The notes: generated by a model from the sequence alone, not told the origin. A DNA stretch of 64,000 bases from an uncultured Clostridia bacterium (GCA_934670175.1 CAKUOX010000003.1:1-64000); one strand, 5' to 3'. Numbered from the stretch's first letter, positions 27,327 through 37,641 are shown. Numbers and translations: made by a program.

Positions 27327-27359
27327 GCTATAATACCTCCATAGACGGAGGTATTTTTT
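27327..27359 (+). promoter_or_regulatory. uvrB promoter overlapped by a terminator-like hairpin that covers the ribosome site
   Basis: Extended -10 TGCTATAAT (27326-27334). Its expected start point (about 27341) falls in the loop of a perfect 7-bp hairpin, with arms at 27334-27340 and 27347-27353, followed by TTTTTT (27354-27359). The right arm is the uvrB ribosome site GGAGG. Only transcripts arriving from upstream can form the hairpin. Confidence 0.6.
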
Positions 27360-29369
27360 ATGTTTGACCTTCATTCCGAATATGCGCCTACCGGGGATCA
27401 GCCCCAGGCCATTGAACAGCTGACCCGCGGTCTGAGCGCGGGCATGAAGCATCAGGTGCTGCTTGGCGTGACCGGTTCCGGCAAAACCTTTACCATGGCC
27501 AATATCATCAAAAACGCGAACCGCCCCACGCTGGTCATCGCACATAACAAGACGCTGGCGGCGCAGCTGGCGGCGGAATTCCGCGAGTTCTTTCCGGAGA
27601 ACGCCGTTGGCTACTTCGTATCCTATTATGACTATTACCAGCCGGAGGCCTACATTCCCTCCACGGACACCTTCATCGAAAAGGACTCCGCGGTCAACGA
27701 TGAAATCGACCGCATGCGTCACAGCGCCACGGCCTGGCTGGCTGAGCGGCGCGACGTGGTGATCGTGGCCTCCGTCAGCTGCATCTACGGTCTGGGCAGT
27801 CCTGAGGAATACGAGGATCTGTCCGTATCGCTACGCGAGGGCATGAATATGGACATCAGCGAGCTGCTGGATCAACTGGTGGAAATCCAGTACACCCGCA
27901 ACGATTTCGAATCCGAGCGCGGCACCTTCCACGTTCGGGGCGATGTGGTGGAGATCATTCCCGCCGCTGCACAGGACAGCGCCGTGCGCGTGGAATTCTT
28001 CGGCGATGAGATCGATCGCATATCTGAAATAGAGCTCGTATCCGGACGTGTGCTGCGCCACATGAGCCATGTAATGATCTTCCCCGCCTCGCACTATGCC
28101 ATCTCTCGCGACAAGCTGGACGCCTGCATCGCACAGATCGAAACTGACCTGAACGAGCGCCTTGCCGACCTGAAGGCAAACGGGCGCCTGCTGGAAGCGC
28201 AGCGGCTGGAGCAGCGCACGCGCTACGATATTGAAATGCTGCGCGAGATCGGCTATTGCAGCGGCATCGAAAACTATTCCCGCTATTTTGACGGCCGGCG
28301 CCCCGGCGAAGCGCCGTTCACGCTGCTGGATTATTTCCCGAAGGATCTGCTGATCATGATCGACGAAAGCCACATGACGGTTCCGCAGATCCGCGCCATG
28401 TACAATGGCGACTTTGCACGCAAGCAGACGCTCGTCGACTACGGCTTCCGTCTGCCCGCCGCCTTCGATAACCGCCCGCTGAAGTTTTACGAGTTCGAGC
28501 AGAAGATCAACCAGGTGATCTACGTTTCCGCCACGCCCGGCCCCTACGAGCTGGAGCGCGCGGAGCAGGTGGTAGAGCAGATCATCCGCCCGACGGGGCT
28601 GATCGATCCGGAAATCATCGTGCGCCCCGCCACCGGACAGGTGGATGACCTGCTGGGCGAGATCCGCACGGCCACGCAGGCGGGCGGGCGCGTGCTGGTG
28701 ACGACGCTGACCAAGCGCATGGCTGAAAGCCTGACCGAATACCTGCGCAACATGGACGTGCGCGTGGAATACCTGCATTCGGACGTGGACACCCTCGACC
28801 GCATCAAGCTGATCCGCGGGCTGCGCATGGGCGAATATGACGTGCTGGTGGGCATCAACCTGCTGCGCGAGGGGCTGGATCTGCCGGAGGTACGCCTCGT
28901 GGCGATCCTGGATGCAGACAAGGAAGGCTTCCTGCGCTCGGAAAAATCGCTGATACAGACCATCGGCCGCGCGGCGCGCAATGTGGATGGCCGCGTCATC
29001 ATGTATGCCGATGCGCTGACCGATTCCATGAACCGCGCCATATCCGAAACGAACCGCAGGCGCGCGATCCAGCAAAAATACAACGAGGAGCACAATATCA
29101 CGCCGCGCAGCGTGCGCAGCGCGGTGCGCGCACTGATGGAGGTCAGCCGCGAGCCGGATAAGGACGCCGCGCCCGCCATGGACGATGAAGAGCGCCGCAT
29201 GGCCATTGACCGCCTTGAGGAGCGCATGCTCGAAGCGGCCAACAACCTCGACTTTGAAAAGGCGGCGCAGCTGCGCGATCAGCTGCTGGCGCTGCGCGGC
29301 GAAAAGCCGATGGCAAGCGCCGAACAGTCGCGGCAGACGCGGCGCGGCAAGCGCGGCAGAAAGCACTGA
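27360..29369 (+). CDS. uvrB: Excinuclease ABC subunit B
   Basis: 669 residues, normal length. Walker A GVTGSGKT near residue 42. The beta-hairpin region [12 protein letters not shown] near 92 inserts between DNA strands. Helicase motifs include DESHMTVPQ and [10 protein letters not shown]. The C-terminal UVR motif (about 615-650, [14 protein letters not shown]) contacts UvrA/UvrC. Central protein of nucleotide excision repair. The ribosome site GGAGG lies 8 bp before the ATG. uvrA follows 50 bp downstream. Confidence 0.98.
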   Translation: MFDLHSEYAPTGDQPQAIEQLTRGLSAGMKHQVLLGVTGSGKTFTMANIIKNANRPTLVIAHNKTLAAQLAAEFREFFPENAVGYFVSYYDYYQPEAYIPSTDTFIEKDSAVNDEIDRMRHSATAWLAERRDVVIVASVSCIYGLGSPEEYEDLSVSLREGMNMDISELLDQLVEIQYTRNDFESERGTFHVRGDVVEIIPAAAQDSAVRVEFFGDEIDRISEIELVSGRVLRHMSHVMIFPASHYAISRDKLDACIAQIETDLNERLADLKANGRLLEAQRLEQRTRYDIEMLREIGYCSGIENYSRYFDGRRPGEAPFTLLDYFPKDLLIMIDESHMTVPQIRAMYNGDFARKQTLVDYGFRLPAAFDNRPLKFYEFEQKINQVIYVSATPGPYELERAEQVVEQIIRPTGLIDPEIIVRPATGQVDDLLGEIRTATQAGGRVLVTTLTKRMAESLTEYLRNMDVRVEYLHSDVDTLDRIKLIRGLRMGEYDVLVGINLLREGLDLPEVRLVAILDADKEGFLRSEKSLIQTIGRAARNVDGRVIMYADALTDSMNRAISETNRRRAIQQKYNEEHNITPRSVRSAVRALMEVSREPDKDAAPAMDDEERRMAIDRLEERMLEAANNLDFEKAAQLRDQLLALRGEKPMASAEQSRQTRRGKRGRKH

Positions 29370-29419
29370 GCAGCGCAGGATCATACCGTACATTTTTATA
29401 GAAAGAAAGGCAAGCAGCA

Positions 29420-32266
29420 TTGGCAAACGATAAGATCATTATCCGCGGCGCGCGGCAGCATAATTTAAAAAACATCGACCTCGATCTGCCCCGCAACAAG
29501 CTGATCGTCATGACCGGCCTGTCCGGCTCGGGCAAATCCTCGCTGGCGTTCGACACCATCTACGCCGAGGGCCAGCGCCGCTATGTGGAATCGCTGTCCA
29601 GCTATGCGCGCCAGTTTCTCGGTCAGATGGACAAGCCCGATGTGGACAACATTCAGGGGCTCTCCCCCGCCATTTCCATCGACCAGAAAACCACCAGCCG
29701 CAATCCCCGCTCCACCGTGGGCACCGTAACCGAAATATACGACCACCTGCGCCTGATGTACGCGCGTACCGGCACGCCGCACTGTCCGGTCTGCGGCAAG
29801 GTCATTCAGCGCCAGAGCGTCGATCAGATCATCGACGCGGTAACGGCGCTGCCGGAGCGCACGAAGCTGATGCTGCTGGCGCCGCTGGTACGCGGCCGCA
29901 AGGGCGAATATTCAAAGCTGTTCGAGGATATGTCCAAAAAGGGCTATGTCCGCGCGCGCGTGGATGGCGAAATGATCGAGCTGGCCGATCCGCCGAAGCT
30001 CGCCAAAACGAAGAAGCACACGATCGAGATCATCATAGATCGCATCATCATCCGCCCCGACCTTCAGCAGCGCCTGACCGATTCGCTGGAGACGGCGCTG
30101 AACCTCGGCGGCGGGCTGGTCATCGTAGCCGAGGTGGAAAGCGGCCGCGAAACCATGTATTCGCAGAATTATGCCTGTCCAGACTGCGGCGTTTCGCTGG
30201 AGGCGCTGGAACCGCGCCTGTTTTCCTTCAATAATCCCTATGGCGCGTGCCCCTGCTGCTCCGGCCTGGGCGTGCTGCTGAAAATGGATCCGGATATCAT
30301 TATCCCCGACCGCAGCAAATCGTTCAACGAGGGCGCGATCCGCGTTTCCGGCTGGAATACCTCCGAGCCCGGCTCGATGGCCGCCGCCTATCTGAAGGGA
30401 CTGGCTGACGCCTACCATTTTTCGCTGGACGCACCGGTATGCGAGCTCTCCGAGGAGGCGCTGAACGCCGTGCTCTACGGCACGCGCGGCGCGAAGATCC
30501 GCGTGGAATACGAGCGCGCCAGCGGCAGCGGCTCCTTCAGCGTCCCGTTCGAGGGCGTGATCACGAATCTGGAGCGGCGCTACCGCGAAACCAGCTCGGA
30601 CAGCATGAAGTCCACCTATGAGGAATACATGACCAATACCGTCTGTCCCGAGTGCGGCGGCAAGCGCCTGCGCCGCGAGGCGCTATGCGTCACAATCGGC
30701 GATAAGAACATTCAGGACGTCTCCGCCATGTCCATCCGCAGCTGCCGCGACTTTTTCCGCAGCCTGAAGCTCAGCGAAAAGCAGCAGCTGATCGCACGCC
30801 AGCTTCTGCGCGAAATCGACGCGCGGCTGAGCTTCCTGATCGACGTCGGTCTGGATTACCTCACCCTCTCGCGCAGCGCCGCGTCGCTCTCCGGCGGCGA
30901 AGCGCAGCGTATCCGCCTGGCTACGCAGATCGGTTCCGGCCTCACCGGCGTGCTCTATATACTGGATGAGCCGTCCATCGGTCTGCACCAGAGCGACAAT
31001 GCCAAGCTGCTGGGCACGCTGAAGCATCTGCGCGACCTGGGCAACACGCTGATCGTGGTGGAGCACGATTCCGAGACCATGCTCGCCGCGGACTATATCG
31101 TGGACATCGGCCCCGGTGCAGGCGTGAACGGCGGCCGCGTGATGGCTGCGGGCACGCCGCAGGATGTCATGGCCAACCCGCAGTCGCTGACCGGCCAGTA
31201 CCTTTCCGGCGCAAAGCACGTTCCGCTGCCTGCCTGCCGTCGCGCGCCAAGCGGATGGCTGCATGTGCGGGGCGCGCGCGCCAACAATCTCAAGAATATC
31301 GATGTAGATTTCCCGCTGGGCGTGCTCTGCTGCGTCACGGGCGTATCCGGCAGCGGCAAATCCTCGCTGGTCAATGAGATTCTGTTCAAATCTCTGCAGA
31401 AAACCTTGAATCGCGCCCGCAGCCGCGCCGCAGATCACGACGAGATCACCGGCGCAGAGCAGCTGGACAAGATAATCCAGATCGACCAGTCGCCGATCGG
31501 GCGCTCGCCGCGCTCGAACCCCGCCACCTACACCGGCCTGTTCGACCTGATCCGAGAGGTATTTGCCAGCACACCCGATGCGAAGGCGCGCGGCTACAAG
31601 GCCAGCCGCTTCAGCTTCAACGTCAAGGGCGGGCGCTGCGAAGCCTGTTCGGGCGATGGCATACTGAAGATCGAAATGCAGTTCCTGAGCGACGTGTATG
31701 TGCCCTGCGAGGTCTGCCACGGCATGCGCTACAACCGCGAAACGCTGGAGGTGCGCTACAAGGGCAAGAGCATCCACGATGTATTGGAAATGACGGTGGA
31801 TGAGGCGCTGGATTTCTTCGCCCCGCTGCCACGGCTGGCCGCCAAGCTGCAAACCATGCGCGACGTAGGGCTGGGCTATGTGAAGCTCGGTCAGCCCTCG
31901 GACACGCTCTCCGGCGGCGAAGCCCAGCGTATCAAGCTGGCCACAGAGCTCTCGCGCCGCGCCACCGGCCGCACGCTGTATGTGCTGGACGAGCCGACCA
32001 CTGGCCTGCACATCGCCGACGTCGCACAGCTGAACGCCGTGCTGCACCGGCTGGCGGACGGCGGCAACACGCTGGTGGTCATTGAGCACAATCTGGACGT
32101 AATCAAGACCGCCGATTATATCATCGACCTCGGGCCCGGCGGCGGCGATCGCGGCGGAAGCGTCGTCGTATGCGGCACGCCTGAGACGGTTGCCGCCTGC
32201 GCGAGCAGCAGCACGGGCGAGTACCTGCGCCCGCTGCTGACCGAAGATGTGCCGATCATGTCTTAA
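29420..32266 (+). CDS. uvrA: Excinuclease ABC subunit A
   Basis: 948 residues. The start is TTG at 29420, with AAAGG upstream, giving [20 protein letters not shown]. Two ABC ATPase modules: Walker [10 protein letters not shown] near 32 and GVSGSGKSS near 640, with signatures [13 protein letters not shown] and [13 protein letters not shown]. Zinc-binding cysteine pairs (CPVCGK, CPECGG, the CEAC/CEVC group) are in place. It recognises DNA lesions and loads UvrB. Probably read from the uvrB promoter. Confidence 0.98.
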   Translation: MANDKIIIRGARQHNLKNIDLDLPRNKLIVMTGLSGSGKSSLAFDTIYAEGQRRYVESLSSYARQFLGQMDKPDVDNIQGLSPAISIDQKTTSRNPRSTVGTVTEIYDHLRLMYARTGTPHCPVCGKVIQRQSVDQIIDAVTALPERTKLMLLAPLVRGRKGEYSKLFEDMSKKGYVRARVDGEMIELADPPKLAKTKKHTIEIIIDRIIIRPDLQQRLTDSLETALNLGGGLVIVAEVESGRETMYSQNYACPDCGVSLEALEPRLFSFNNPYGACPCCSGLGVLLKMDPDIIIPDRSKSFNEGAIRVSGWNTSEPGSMAAAYLKGLADAYHFSLDAPVCELSEEALNAVLYGTRGAKIRVEYERASGSGSFSVPFEGVITNLERRYRETSSDSMKSTYEEYMTNTVCPECGGKRLRREALCVTIGDKNIQDVSAMSIRSCRDFFRSLKLSEKQQLIARQLLREIDARLSFLIDVGLDYLTLSRSAASLSGGEAQRIRLATQIGSGLTGVLYILDEPSIGLHQSDNAKLLGTLKHLRDLGNTLIVVEHDSETMLAADYIVDIGPGAGVNGGRVMAAGTPQDVMANPQSLTGQYLSGAKHVPLPACRRAPSGWLHVRGARANNLKNIDVDFPLGVLCCVTGVSGSGKSSLVNEILFKSLQKTLNRARSRAADHDEITGAEQLDKIIQIDQSPIGRSPRSNPATYTGLFDLIREVFASTPDAKARGYKASRFSFNVKGGRCEACSGDGILKIEMQFLSDVYVPCEVCHGMRYNRETLEVRYKGKSIHDVLEMTVDEALDFFAPLPRLAAKLQTMRDVGLGYVKLGQPSDTLSGGEAQRIKLATELSRRATGRTLYVLDEPTTGLHIADVAQLNAVLHRLADGGNTLVVIEHNLDVIKTADYIIDLGPGGGDRGGSVVVCGTPETVAACASSSTGEYLRPLLTEDVPIMS

Positions 32267-32311
32267 AATGCGGATGTTTTGTAACAATATTTTAAAACAT
32301 TAAATATCCGC

Positions 32312-32340
32312 TTGACTTTTGATCCCGCGCTGTTTAAGAT
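32312..32340 (+). promoter_or_regulatory. Promoter for the Pro/Thr/Glu-rich protein gene
   Basis: TTGACT (32312-32317), 17-bp spacer, TAAGAT (32335-32340). Confidence 0.55.
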
Positions 32341-32385
32341 GATACTGTCTATCTGAATCTCTTGTGTATTTGGAGGAGTGCTATT

Positions 32386-33513
32386 ATGCAAAAGGGATAC
32401 AAGCGCAACGGCAAGGGCATGGCCGTACTCCGCTTCTTTATTGGACTGATCGTGATCGCCATCATTGTCGGCGTAATCTGGTTCTTCCTGCAGAAGGTGG
32501 ACTATTCCGACAAGCTGGCCGACCCGAACGTCGCCACGCGCCCCTATGTCGAAATGACCGCCGACCCCAACGCGCCGCTCGCGCTTGAGCCGACCACTGG
32601 TCTCGACACTGGCGATGCCGTCGACGATTTTACCAACAGCTTTGATCTGGGCGGCGATACCACCGGCGATTTTGGCGGCGGCGATTTTGTAGATCTGACG
32701 CCGAGCGATACGCCGGAGCCTACCGCTACGCCGACAACGGAACCCACGCCGGAGCCGACCGCCGTTCCCACGCCGGAACCGACGGCCACGCCGGAGCCCA
32801 CCCCCGAGCCCACGGCGACGCCCGAGCCGACGAAGATCCCCTCTTCCAAGCTCAACAAAGCGCGCACCAAGGGCTTCAAGGTTCCCGAGCCTTCTACCAA
32901 CGGCGAAGCGGCGCTGACCAAATTCTATGTATCCGAGCCGAACAACAACCGCTATGTCGAGGTCAACGGCTACTGCTACATCAATGACGCCACCTTCGAC
33001 GGCAATGGCGTGAAGGCGTATCTGATCGCCACACCGGTTTCCGGTAAGGGCATTACCCGCGCCTACAAGGCCAATATGGTGCAGGGCATTTCCGGCGACC
33101 CGCACACCGATGCTGTGTGCATGAACGCGGATTGCACCGATTTCAGCGTCATATTCACCGTAAGCAAGTATAAGAACGGCGAATATGAGCTGGGCGTCGT
33201 GCTGGATTACACGAAGGAAAACGCCGCCGAGCCTGCCTATGCCTACTATAAGCTCGGCAAGACCTTCACAGTGGAGAAGGGTGCGATCGTACAGCAAAAT
33301 GAAAGCTCCGACCAGCCCTTCGGCGCAGCCACCGGCTCTGACGCGGATTCTCAGGGCCTGAGCTTCTCCATCGCCGCCTCGAATGCCGCGGCATCCTCCG
33401 AAACGGCCGCGCCGGGCGCAAAGGAATTCCAGGCGCCTGAAGAAACGGCGACCGCCGCGCCCCGCACCGACGCCTTTGGCGCTGCGCTCGACGATACTGC
33501 TTCCATTGGCTGA
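32386..33513 (+). CDS. Membrane-anchored protein with a Thr-Pro-Glu repeat stalk
   Basis: 375 residues from the ATG at 32386, preceded by GGAGGAG. Basic N-terminus and one helix (about 14-36). An acidic stretch follows, then a stalk of about 45 residues built of PTATPEPT-type units (around 108-152). A folded domain of about 125 residues comes next, with four cysteine/tyrosine-rich strands, and the tail is Ala/Thr-rich. The layout suggests an anchored protein whose stalk spans the cell wall. No known domain recognised; solute binding or envelope sensing are only guesses. Confidence 0.75.
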   Translation: MQKGYKRNGKGMAVLRFFIGLIVIAIIVGVIWFFLQKVDYSDKLADPNVATRPYVEMTADPNAPLALEPTTGLDTGDAVDDFTNSFDLGGDTTGDFGGGDFVDLTPSDTPEPTATPTTEPTPEPTAVPTPEPTATPEPTPEPTATPEPTKIPSSKLNKARTKGFKVPEPSTNGEAALTKFYVSEPNNNRYVEVNGYCYINDATFDGNGVKAYLIATPVSGKGITRAYKANMVQGISGDPHTDAVCMNADCTDFSVIFTVSKYKNGEYELGVVLDYTKENAAEPAYAYYKLGKTFTVEKGAIVQQNESSDQPFGAATGSDADSQGLSFSIAASNAAASSETAAPGAKEFQAPEETATAAPRTDAFGAALDDTASIG

Positions 33514-33535
33514 TAAAACCTGATATGCACGCGAT

Positions 33536-33573
33536 CCGCCTGACCATTGGTATGGTCAGGCGGTGATTTTTTT
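33536..33573 (+). terminator. Intrinsic terminator
   Basis: 10-bp perfect stem CCGCCTGACC/GGTCAGGCGG, 8-base loop, then TGATTTTTTT. Ends the upstream gene at 33513. Confidence 0.9.
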
Positions 33574-33575
33574 GG

Positions 33576-33674
33576 GCAGCCGAATGGGCGTTATACCCAG
33601 CTGAGCTTCGGGCATTAGAAAGAACTTTAGTAGAAGCCATGGAGTCATATGTCAGATGTGGCTCCACAGATTAA
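33576..33674 (+). pseudogene. Possible transposase (TnpB-like) C-terminal remnant
   Basis: After the terminator one frame reads AEWALYPAELRALERTLVEA, then MESYVRCGSTD and a stop at 33672-33674, without any start. The ending (..ELR..TLVE..RCGST) recalls C-terminal tails of IS200/IS605 TnpB proteins, and the structured element at 33828-34074 follows 150 bp later. The match is from memory and short, so this is a weak call. Nothing else is seen in 33675-33827. Confidence 0.3.
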
Positions 33675-33827
33675 TAGCATCAGGATATTGATAATATGTA
33701 AGATGCGAAAGGCACTTGAACGAATTTCTGAAAAGAAAATTGCAAAGCAAAAAGTGTGATTGACAATTCGTTCGATGCCATCTTTAGAAGACGACCACAG
33801 GCTATATACCTTTACGGGGCCTGGTCA

Positions 33828-34074
33828 AACCACCCGTTCAACGGGTGGTTACAGGATGTTGACAAAGTCAACAGACTGCCAGACGCTGAAAAACCCTGCA
33901 AGGCAAGAAAACGCGAGCTGCAAATGAGGGCGCATACTTAGGCGTATGTAACCGATTTTGCAGCCCGCGTTGACGAAGTAAGCAGAAATTTCAACTTCTC
34001 CTGAAGTTGTTCACGAAATTTCTGCGGTTGCGGGGTTTGTCAGTGGATTGAAACCACCCGTTCAACGGGTGGTT
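33828..34074. mobile_element. Structured 247-bp element bounded by identical 23-bp hairpins
   Basis: Both ends carry the same 23-bp hairpin (33828-33850 and 34052-34074: AACCACCCG, TTCAA, CGGGTGGTT). Inside are several stems: GTTGAC/GTCAAC at 33858-33872; arms 33912-33924 with 33957-33969 around a small hairpin at 33932-33948; and 10-bp arms 33982-33991 with 34016-34025 around AACTTC/GAAGTT. No protein is encoded. This looks like the non-coding end or a non-autonomous derivative of an IS200/IS605-type element, or a structured RNA of the TnpB/IscB guide kind. Confidence 0.6.
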
Positions 34075-34088
34075 ATGCCTCAGGCAAC

Positions 34089-34134
34089 AAAGCCCCCCGA
34101 TTCGGCCTTACCGGCGCGGATCGGGGGCGGCTTT
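34089..34134 (-). terminator. Terminator of the NagB-like/oxidoreductase operon
   Basis: On the minus strand the pairing AAAGCC..CCCCGATCCG with CGAATCGGGG..GGCTTT forms a long imperfect stem, followed by GTTG. It starts 16 bp after the stop at 34150. Confidence 0.6.
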
Positions 34135-34149
34135 CATTCACCTGTCAAA

Positions 34150-35100
34150 TCAGTTGGTATCCGGGCAAAGCGGGCCAGCCAGCTCTTCCATGAAGAACAG
34201 CTTGCCGGGCATCGTGGGGATCCAGCTGGAGGTGATCTGCTTCACGGGGCCATAACGCAGCGTCATCCAGAAGCTCATGCCCTGCCACTGCATGCCGCGG
34301 GACAGCACGCCGTCCGCGCCGCCGATGGCATAATCAGAGTTGAAGATGATGGCGGGGCCGATGGTATTGGCATAGCAGGGAATCAGCGGCCAGCTGGAGC
34401 GGAACGACGTGATGGCGTTCTGCTCGATCGTGAAGGGATGCAGACGCGCGCCGACGCGATAGGGCGCAGCCTTCCACGCCTCAACGCTGTCATATTCAGC
34501 GGCGAAATGCGGCTCCCAGAACGCGATATGGCACATGCGGCCGATGCCGTATACCAGCACCTGTTTGGCGCCCTCAGCCTTCAGCTTCGCGATCTTCTCC
34601 GGATAGGTGGGCAGATTTTCGCGCGTGGCGAAATTGCGCTGATTCTCGGGCACGGTCAGCTCGCCGAGCGGGCCATAGAACGCCTCAACCATCGCGTTCT
34701 GGAACGCGGCGGGGTCGTTGGCGGGCAGCGTATTGCCCTCGGCGTCGGACCACTCGTCCATATTGAAGCCATACACATGCTTGCAGTCCACATTCCATTC
34801 CTTCAGGAAGTAAACCGCCCATTTGTACATGCCCATCGGGCCGACCGGCAGAATGAGGATCAGCTTGCGGCCCTCTTCCTTGGTCTGGCGGATCTGCATG
34901 GCGATTTCATGGCCCATGTACGCGCCAAACTCTTCAAGATTGGTGCACTTCACGGGATTAAAGCCCTCGTTCCAGAAGCTCTGGCGGTCATACACGGTTT
35001 CAGGAGCGTTGGAAACGCATTCCTTGATGCGCTCAATGTCCCAGCCCTGAGGCAATACCTCGCTGAAATAGGAGCCCTTCAGCGTATTGGTCATATCCAT
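34150..35100 (-). CDS. Glucosamine-6-phosphate isomerase/deaminase-like protein with altered active site
   Basis: 316 residues from the ATG at 35100; ATGs at 35112 and 35094 are alternatives. NagB-like sugar-phosphate isomerase fold. GFNMDEW matches the catalytic region around Asp72 of NagB. The second signature reads GIGRMCHIAFWEP where NagB has GxGxDGHIAFNEP, so the acid-base aspartate (Asp141 in E. coli) is replaced by Cys while His and Glu remain. A changed reaction or substrate is likely. It is cotranscribed with the oxidoreductase 38 bp upstream; a sugar repressor is divergently grouped nearby. Confidence 0.75.
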   Translation of the reverse strand: MDMTNTLKGSYFSEVLPQGWDIERIKECVSNAPETVYDRQSFWNEGFNPVKCTNLEEFGAYMGHEIAMQIRQTKEEGRKLILILPVGPMGMYKWAVYFLKEWNVDCKHVYGFNMDEWSDAEGNTLPANDPAAFQNAMVEAFYGPLGELTVPENQRNFATRENLPTYPEKIAKLKAEGAKQVLVYGIGRMCHIAFWEPHFAAEYDSVEAWKAAPYRVGARLHPFTIEQNAITSFRSSWPLIPCYANTIGPAIIFNSDYAIGGADGVLSRGMQWQGMSFWMTLRYGPVKQITSSWIPTMPGKLFFMEELAGPLCPDTN

Positions 35101-35138
35101 ATAGCAACACATCCTTTCAGATTACCTGGCAGATATAA

Positions 35139-36137
35139 TTAAAGATGCACCACGATGTTCTCTTCCAGGGAGCGCGTGGTCGCCTCAATAATTTCAAGCA
35201 CGCCGCGATTCTGCGCCAGCGTAACGCTCGCATCGCGGTTTTCACGGATCGCATCGATAAATTCACGGATCTCGCCCTCGAACATATCTGTCTGCTCCAC
35301 CTCGATGGGATAGCTCTTCTCATCGCCCGCGGGATACCAGTTCAGATTGCTGCCGCGCTCACCATCGTTGATGTTCAGGCCGGCGGTCAGCGCATAATCC
35401 AGCGTTCCGTTATCGCCGGTCGCGCGGAACTCGATGGAGAACGGCCAGTTGCCCGTCATTTCAAGGCTGGTCTCCACAATCGCCTGGACGCCGGACTTCC
35501 AGCGCAGACTGGTGCATACATGGTTCCAGCAGCCCGTGGGGCTCTTCCAGCCGTTGGCATACACCGATTCGGGCTTTCCGAAGATACTGTACAGATAGTC
35601 AATATCGTGGATGTTCAGGTCGTACAGGCCGCCGCCGCTCTTCCTGGGATCGCGATGCCAGGTCGTCCAGGTCGGATGCTGGCAGAGGCGCTTTTCATAG
35701 ATCATGTGGATGTTTCCGAGCTTGCCCGCTTCGATGTAATCCTTCATGACCATGAACTCCGGCCACCAGCGGGCAACCTGCGCCACCATGAAGCGCACGC
35801 CGTTTTCCCTGCATGCCTCGACCATGCGATCGAAGGATTCCACCGTGAAGGTGATCGGCTTCTCACACAGCACATGGCACTTCAGCGCCGCAGCCTCCTT
35901 GACGAACTGCTCGTGAAGGTCGGTCGGCACACAGATGTCCACGATGTCCACGCCCACCTCATCCTTTGCAGCCTTCAGCGAGGTAAAGAAGCGGCAGCCG
36001 TATTCCTGCGCCACCTTTTCGCCCTTTTCCACATTGCGGCCGACGATCGCCACGAGCTCGACGTCGTCCATTTTCTTGAGCGCGGCCAGATGATTCTGCG
36101 CAATATAGCCGCTGCCCTGCACTGCTACCTTAAACAC
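35139..36137 (-). CDS. Gfo/Idh/MocA-family sugar oxidoreductase
   Basis: 332 residues. The start is GTG at 36137, with GAGGAGG upstream. The N-terminal Rossmann fold has VAVQGSGYIAQNHLAA. The family motif is CEKPITF (about 92-98), with Lys as catalytic residue. GGGLYDLNIHDIDYLYSIFG (about 168-187) carries the conserved histidine. NAD(P)-dependent oxidation or epimerisation of a sugar or inositol is expected. It forms an operon with the NagB-like gene, and a ROK regulator lies upstream on the same strand. Confidence 0.9.
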   Translation of the reverse strand: MFKVAVQGSGYIAQNHLAALKKMDDVELVAIVGRNVEKGEKVAQEYGCRFFTSLKAAKDEVGVDIVDICVPTDLHEQFVKEAAALKCHVLCEKPITFTVESFDRMVEACRENGVRFMVAQVARWWPEFMVMKDYIEAGKLGNIHMIYEKRLCQHPTWTTWHRDPRKSGGGLYDLNIHDIDYLYSIFGKPESVYANGWKSPTGCWNHVCTSLRWKSGVQAIVETSLEMTGNWPFSIEFRATGDNGTLDYALTAGLNINDGERGSNLNWYPAGDEKSYPIEVEQTDMFEGEIREFIDAIRENRDASVTLAQNRGVLEIIEATTRSLEENIVVHL

Positions 36138-36209
36138 GCCATTTCCTCCTCTTTCTTTATTGAATTGTTAACGCACAGCGCTTATATATCCAGTGGGTTT
36201 ACTAATTGT

Positions 36210-36238
36210 ATTGTATCACAGCGTTCAGGCAATGTCAA
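36210..36238 (-). promoter_or_regulatory. Promoter of the oxidoreductase operon
   Basis: Minus strand: TTGACA (36233-36238), 17-bp spacer, TACAAT (36210-36215) preceded by TGA. Near consensus, so control is probably by repression, with the ROK protein as the obvious candidate. Confidence 0.85.
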
Positions 36239-36305
36239 TATCTCTCAATAATTTGTACAAGCCGCCCGAATCACAATTTGCATTTTATGAAGATGCGCGC
36301 GGTGT

Positions 36306-37598
36306 TCACTCGCGCCTGCGCAATATTTCGAAGCGCTTGTCGATATAATATTCTGCCAGCCCCAGGCCGCTGTCCTCGGGCGGAATATGACCGTAGTCAA
36401 AGGTCAGGCCGTGCATCAGCAAATTGCCGCACCGCTGACCGGACATGGAGCGCAGCCTCTGCAAAAAGCTGCCGCCTAGCCGTTCGATGCCGCCGCCGAT
36501 GATCACGCGGCGAATGCCCGTAACGCACACCACGCTGTAAATGCCTGCGAACAGCTGCGCCGCCACATTGTCTATGGCCTCGCAGATTTCGCGCTCGCCC
36601 GCGTCGCAGGCACAGCCGATCATTTCCGGCGTGAGCTTGCCGGGCTGCCCCTGACGGAGCTTTAAAAATGTCTCCACGGGCTTGAACGCCGCGATCTGGC
36701 TCACATGATCCACCACGGCGTCCAGGTTCACATATTGCTCCAGGCAGCCGCGGCCGCCGCATGAGCAGGGACGCCCGCGGTAATTGATGCTGACGTGGCC
36801 GATCTCGCCTGCGAAGCCGTCTTTGCCGGTAAATACCTCGCCCTCGGAGATGATACCCGCACCCACGCCGTCGCAGACGTTAACGTAGATCAGGTTCTCC
36901 TCCTGCTGACCCATGCCGTCCAGGCGCTTTTTTTCCGCATAGGCAAGCGACTGCGAGCTGTTGCCGAAGAACAGCGTGACGCCCAGTTCCTTCTCGAGCT
37001 CCTCCATCACCTCTCGGCGAATGGAAATATGCAGCGTGGACAGTGAAAACAGCTTCTTTTCCGACAGATAGATGCCCGGAAAGCTCACGCACACGGCCAA
37101 AGCAATCTCCGGCTGATACAGTTTGGAGCGTCTGAGCAGTATGTCGCGAATCAGCTCCGCATAATCGGCGCTGGCGTCCGGATTCGGGTCGGGCGCATCC
37201 ACGTCAAAGCCGCCGTATTGCTCGGCGGAATGGTTCAGAAACAGCGTCTCCAGTGGCTCCATTTTCAGGTTATACAGCGTGTAGCGCACGCCGTAGCGCC
37301 CCAGCGAAAACACCGGTATCTGCCGGCCGGCGGCGTTGATGCACAGGTTAATCGGCTTACGCCCCGTCTGCATCGTGCGGGCATAGCCGGCTTCCAGCAC
37401 CAGTCCCTCGCGCACCAGCTCGTCCACGAGCGCAGAAACTGTGGTCGGGCTCAGGCCGGTGACGCGCACGAGATCCGCGCGCGCCATATCGCGGTTCCGA
37501 TTCAGCAAATTGAACAAATGCTTGATATTTTCCTCTTTGATGATCTGCTGGTTGGTCAGCCGCCCCGCGCTGCTTTGCCGCTCTGAAAGATAATTCAT
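36306..37598 (-). CDS. ROK-family transcriptional repressor
   Basis: 430 residues. Winged helix-turn-helix at about 15-75 (LFNLLNRNRDMARADLVRVT, GLSPTTVSALVDELV). ROK domain with the zinc motif CSCGGRGCLEQYV (about 283-295) and GEIGHVSINY. Proteins of the NagC/XylR/Mlc type bind sugars or sugar phosphates and release DNA. The adjacent NagB-like and oxidoreductase genes are the likely targets. The promoter has an extended -10, TGCTATAAT, at 37642-37649. It could also regulate distant sugar genes. Confidence 0.92.
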   Translation of the reverse strand: MNYLSERQSSAGRLTNQQIIKEENIKHLFNLLNRNRDMARADLVRVTGLSPTTVSALVDELVREGLVLEAGYARTMQTGRKPINLCINAAGRQIPVFSLGRYGVRYTLYNLKMEPLETLFLNHSAEQYGGFDVDAPDPNPDASADYAELIRDILLRRSKLYQPEIALAVCVSFPGIYLSEKKLFSLSTLHISIRREVMEELEKELGVTLFFGNSSQSLAYAEKKRLDGMGQQEENLIYVNVCDGVGAGIISEGEVFTGKDGFAGEIGHVSINYRGRPCSCGGRGCLEQYVNLDAVVDHVSQIAAFKPVETFLKLRQGQPGKLTPEMIGCACDAGEREICEAIDNVAAQLFAGIYSVVCVTGIRRVIIGGGIERLGGSFLQRLRSMSGQRCGNLLMHGLTFDYGHIPPEDSGLGLAEYYIDKRFEILRRRE

Positions 37599-37641
37599 TC
37601 GCTTGCATCCTTATCTAAACGCTATATTAATTATTTTTATC

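Noticed and set aside
33828..34074. CRISPR array
   Set aside because: Only two copies of the hairpin, spaced about 200 bp apart; no regular spacers and no cas genes.
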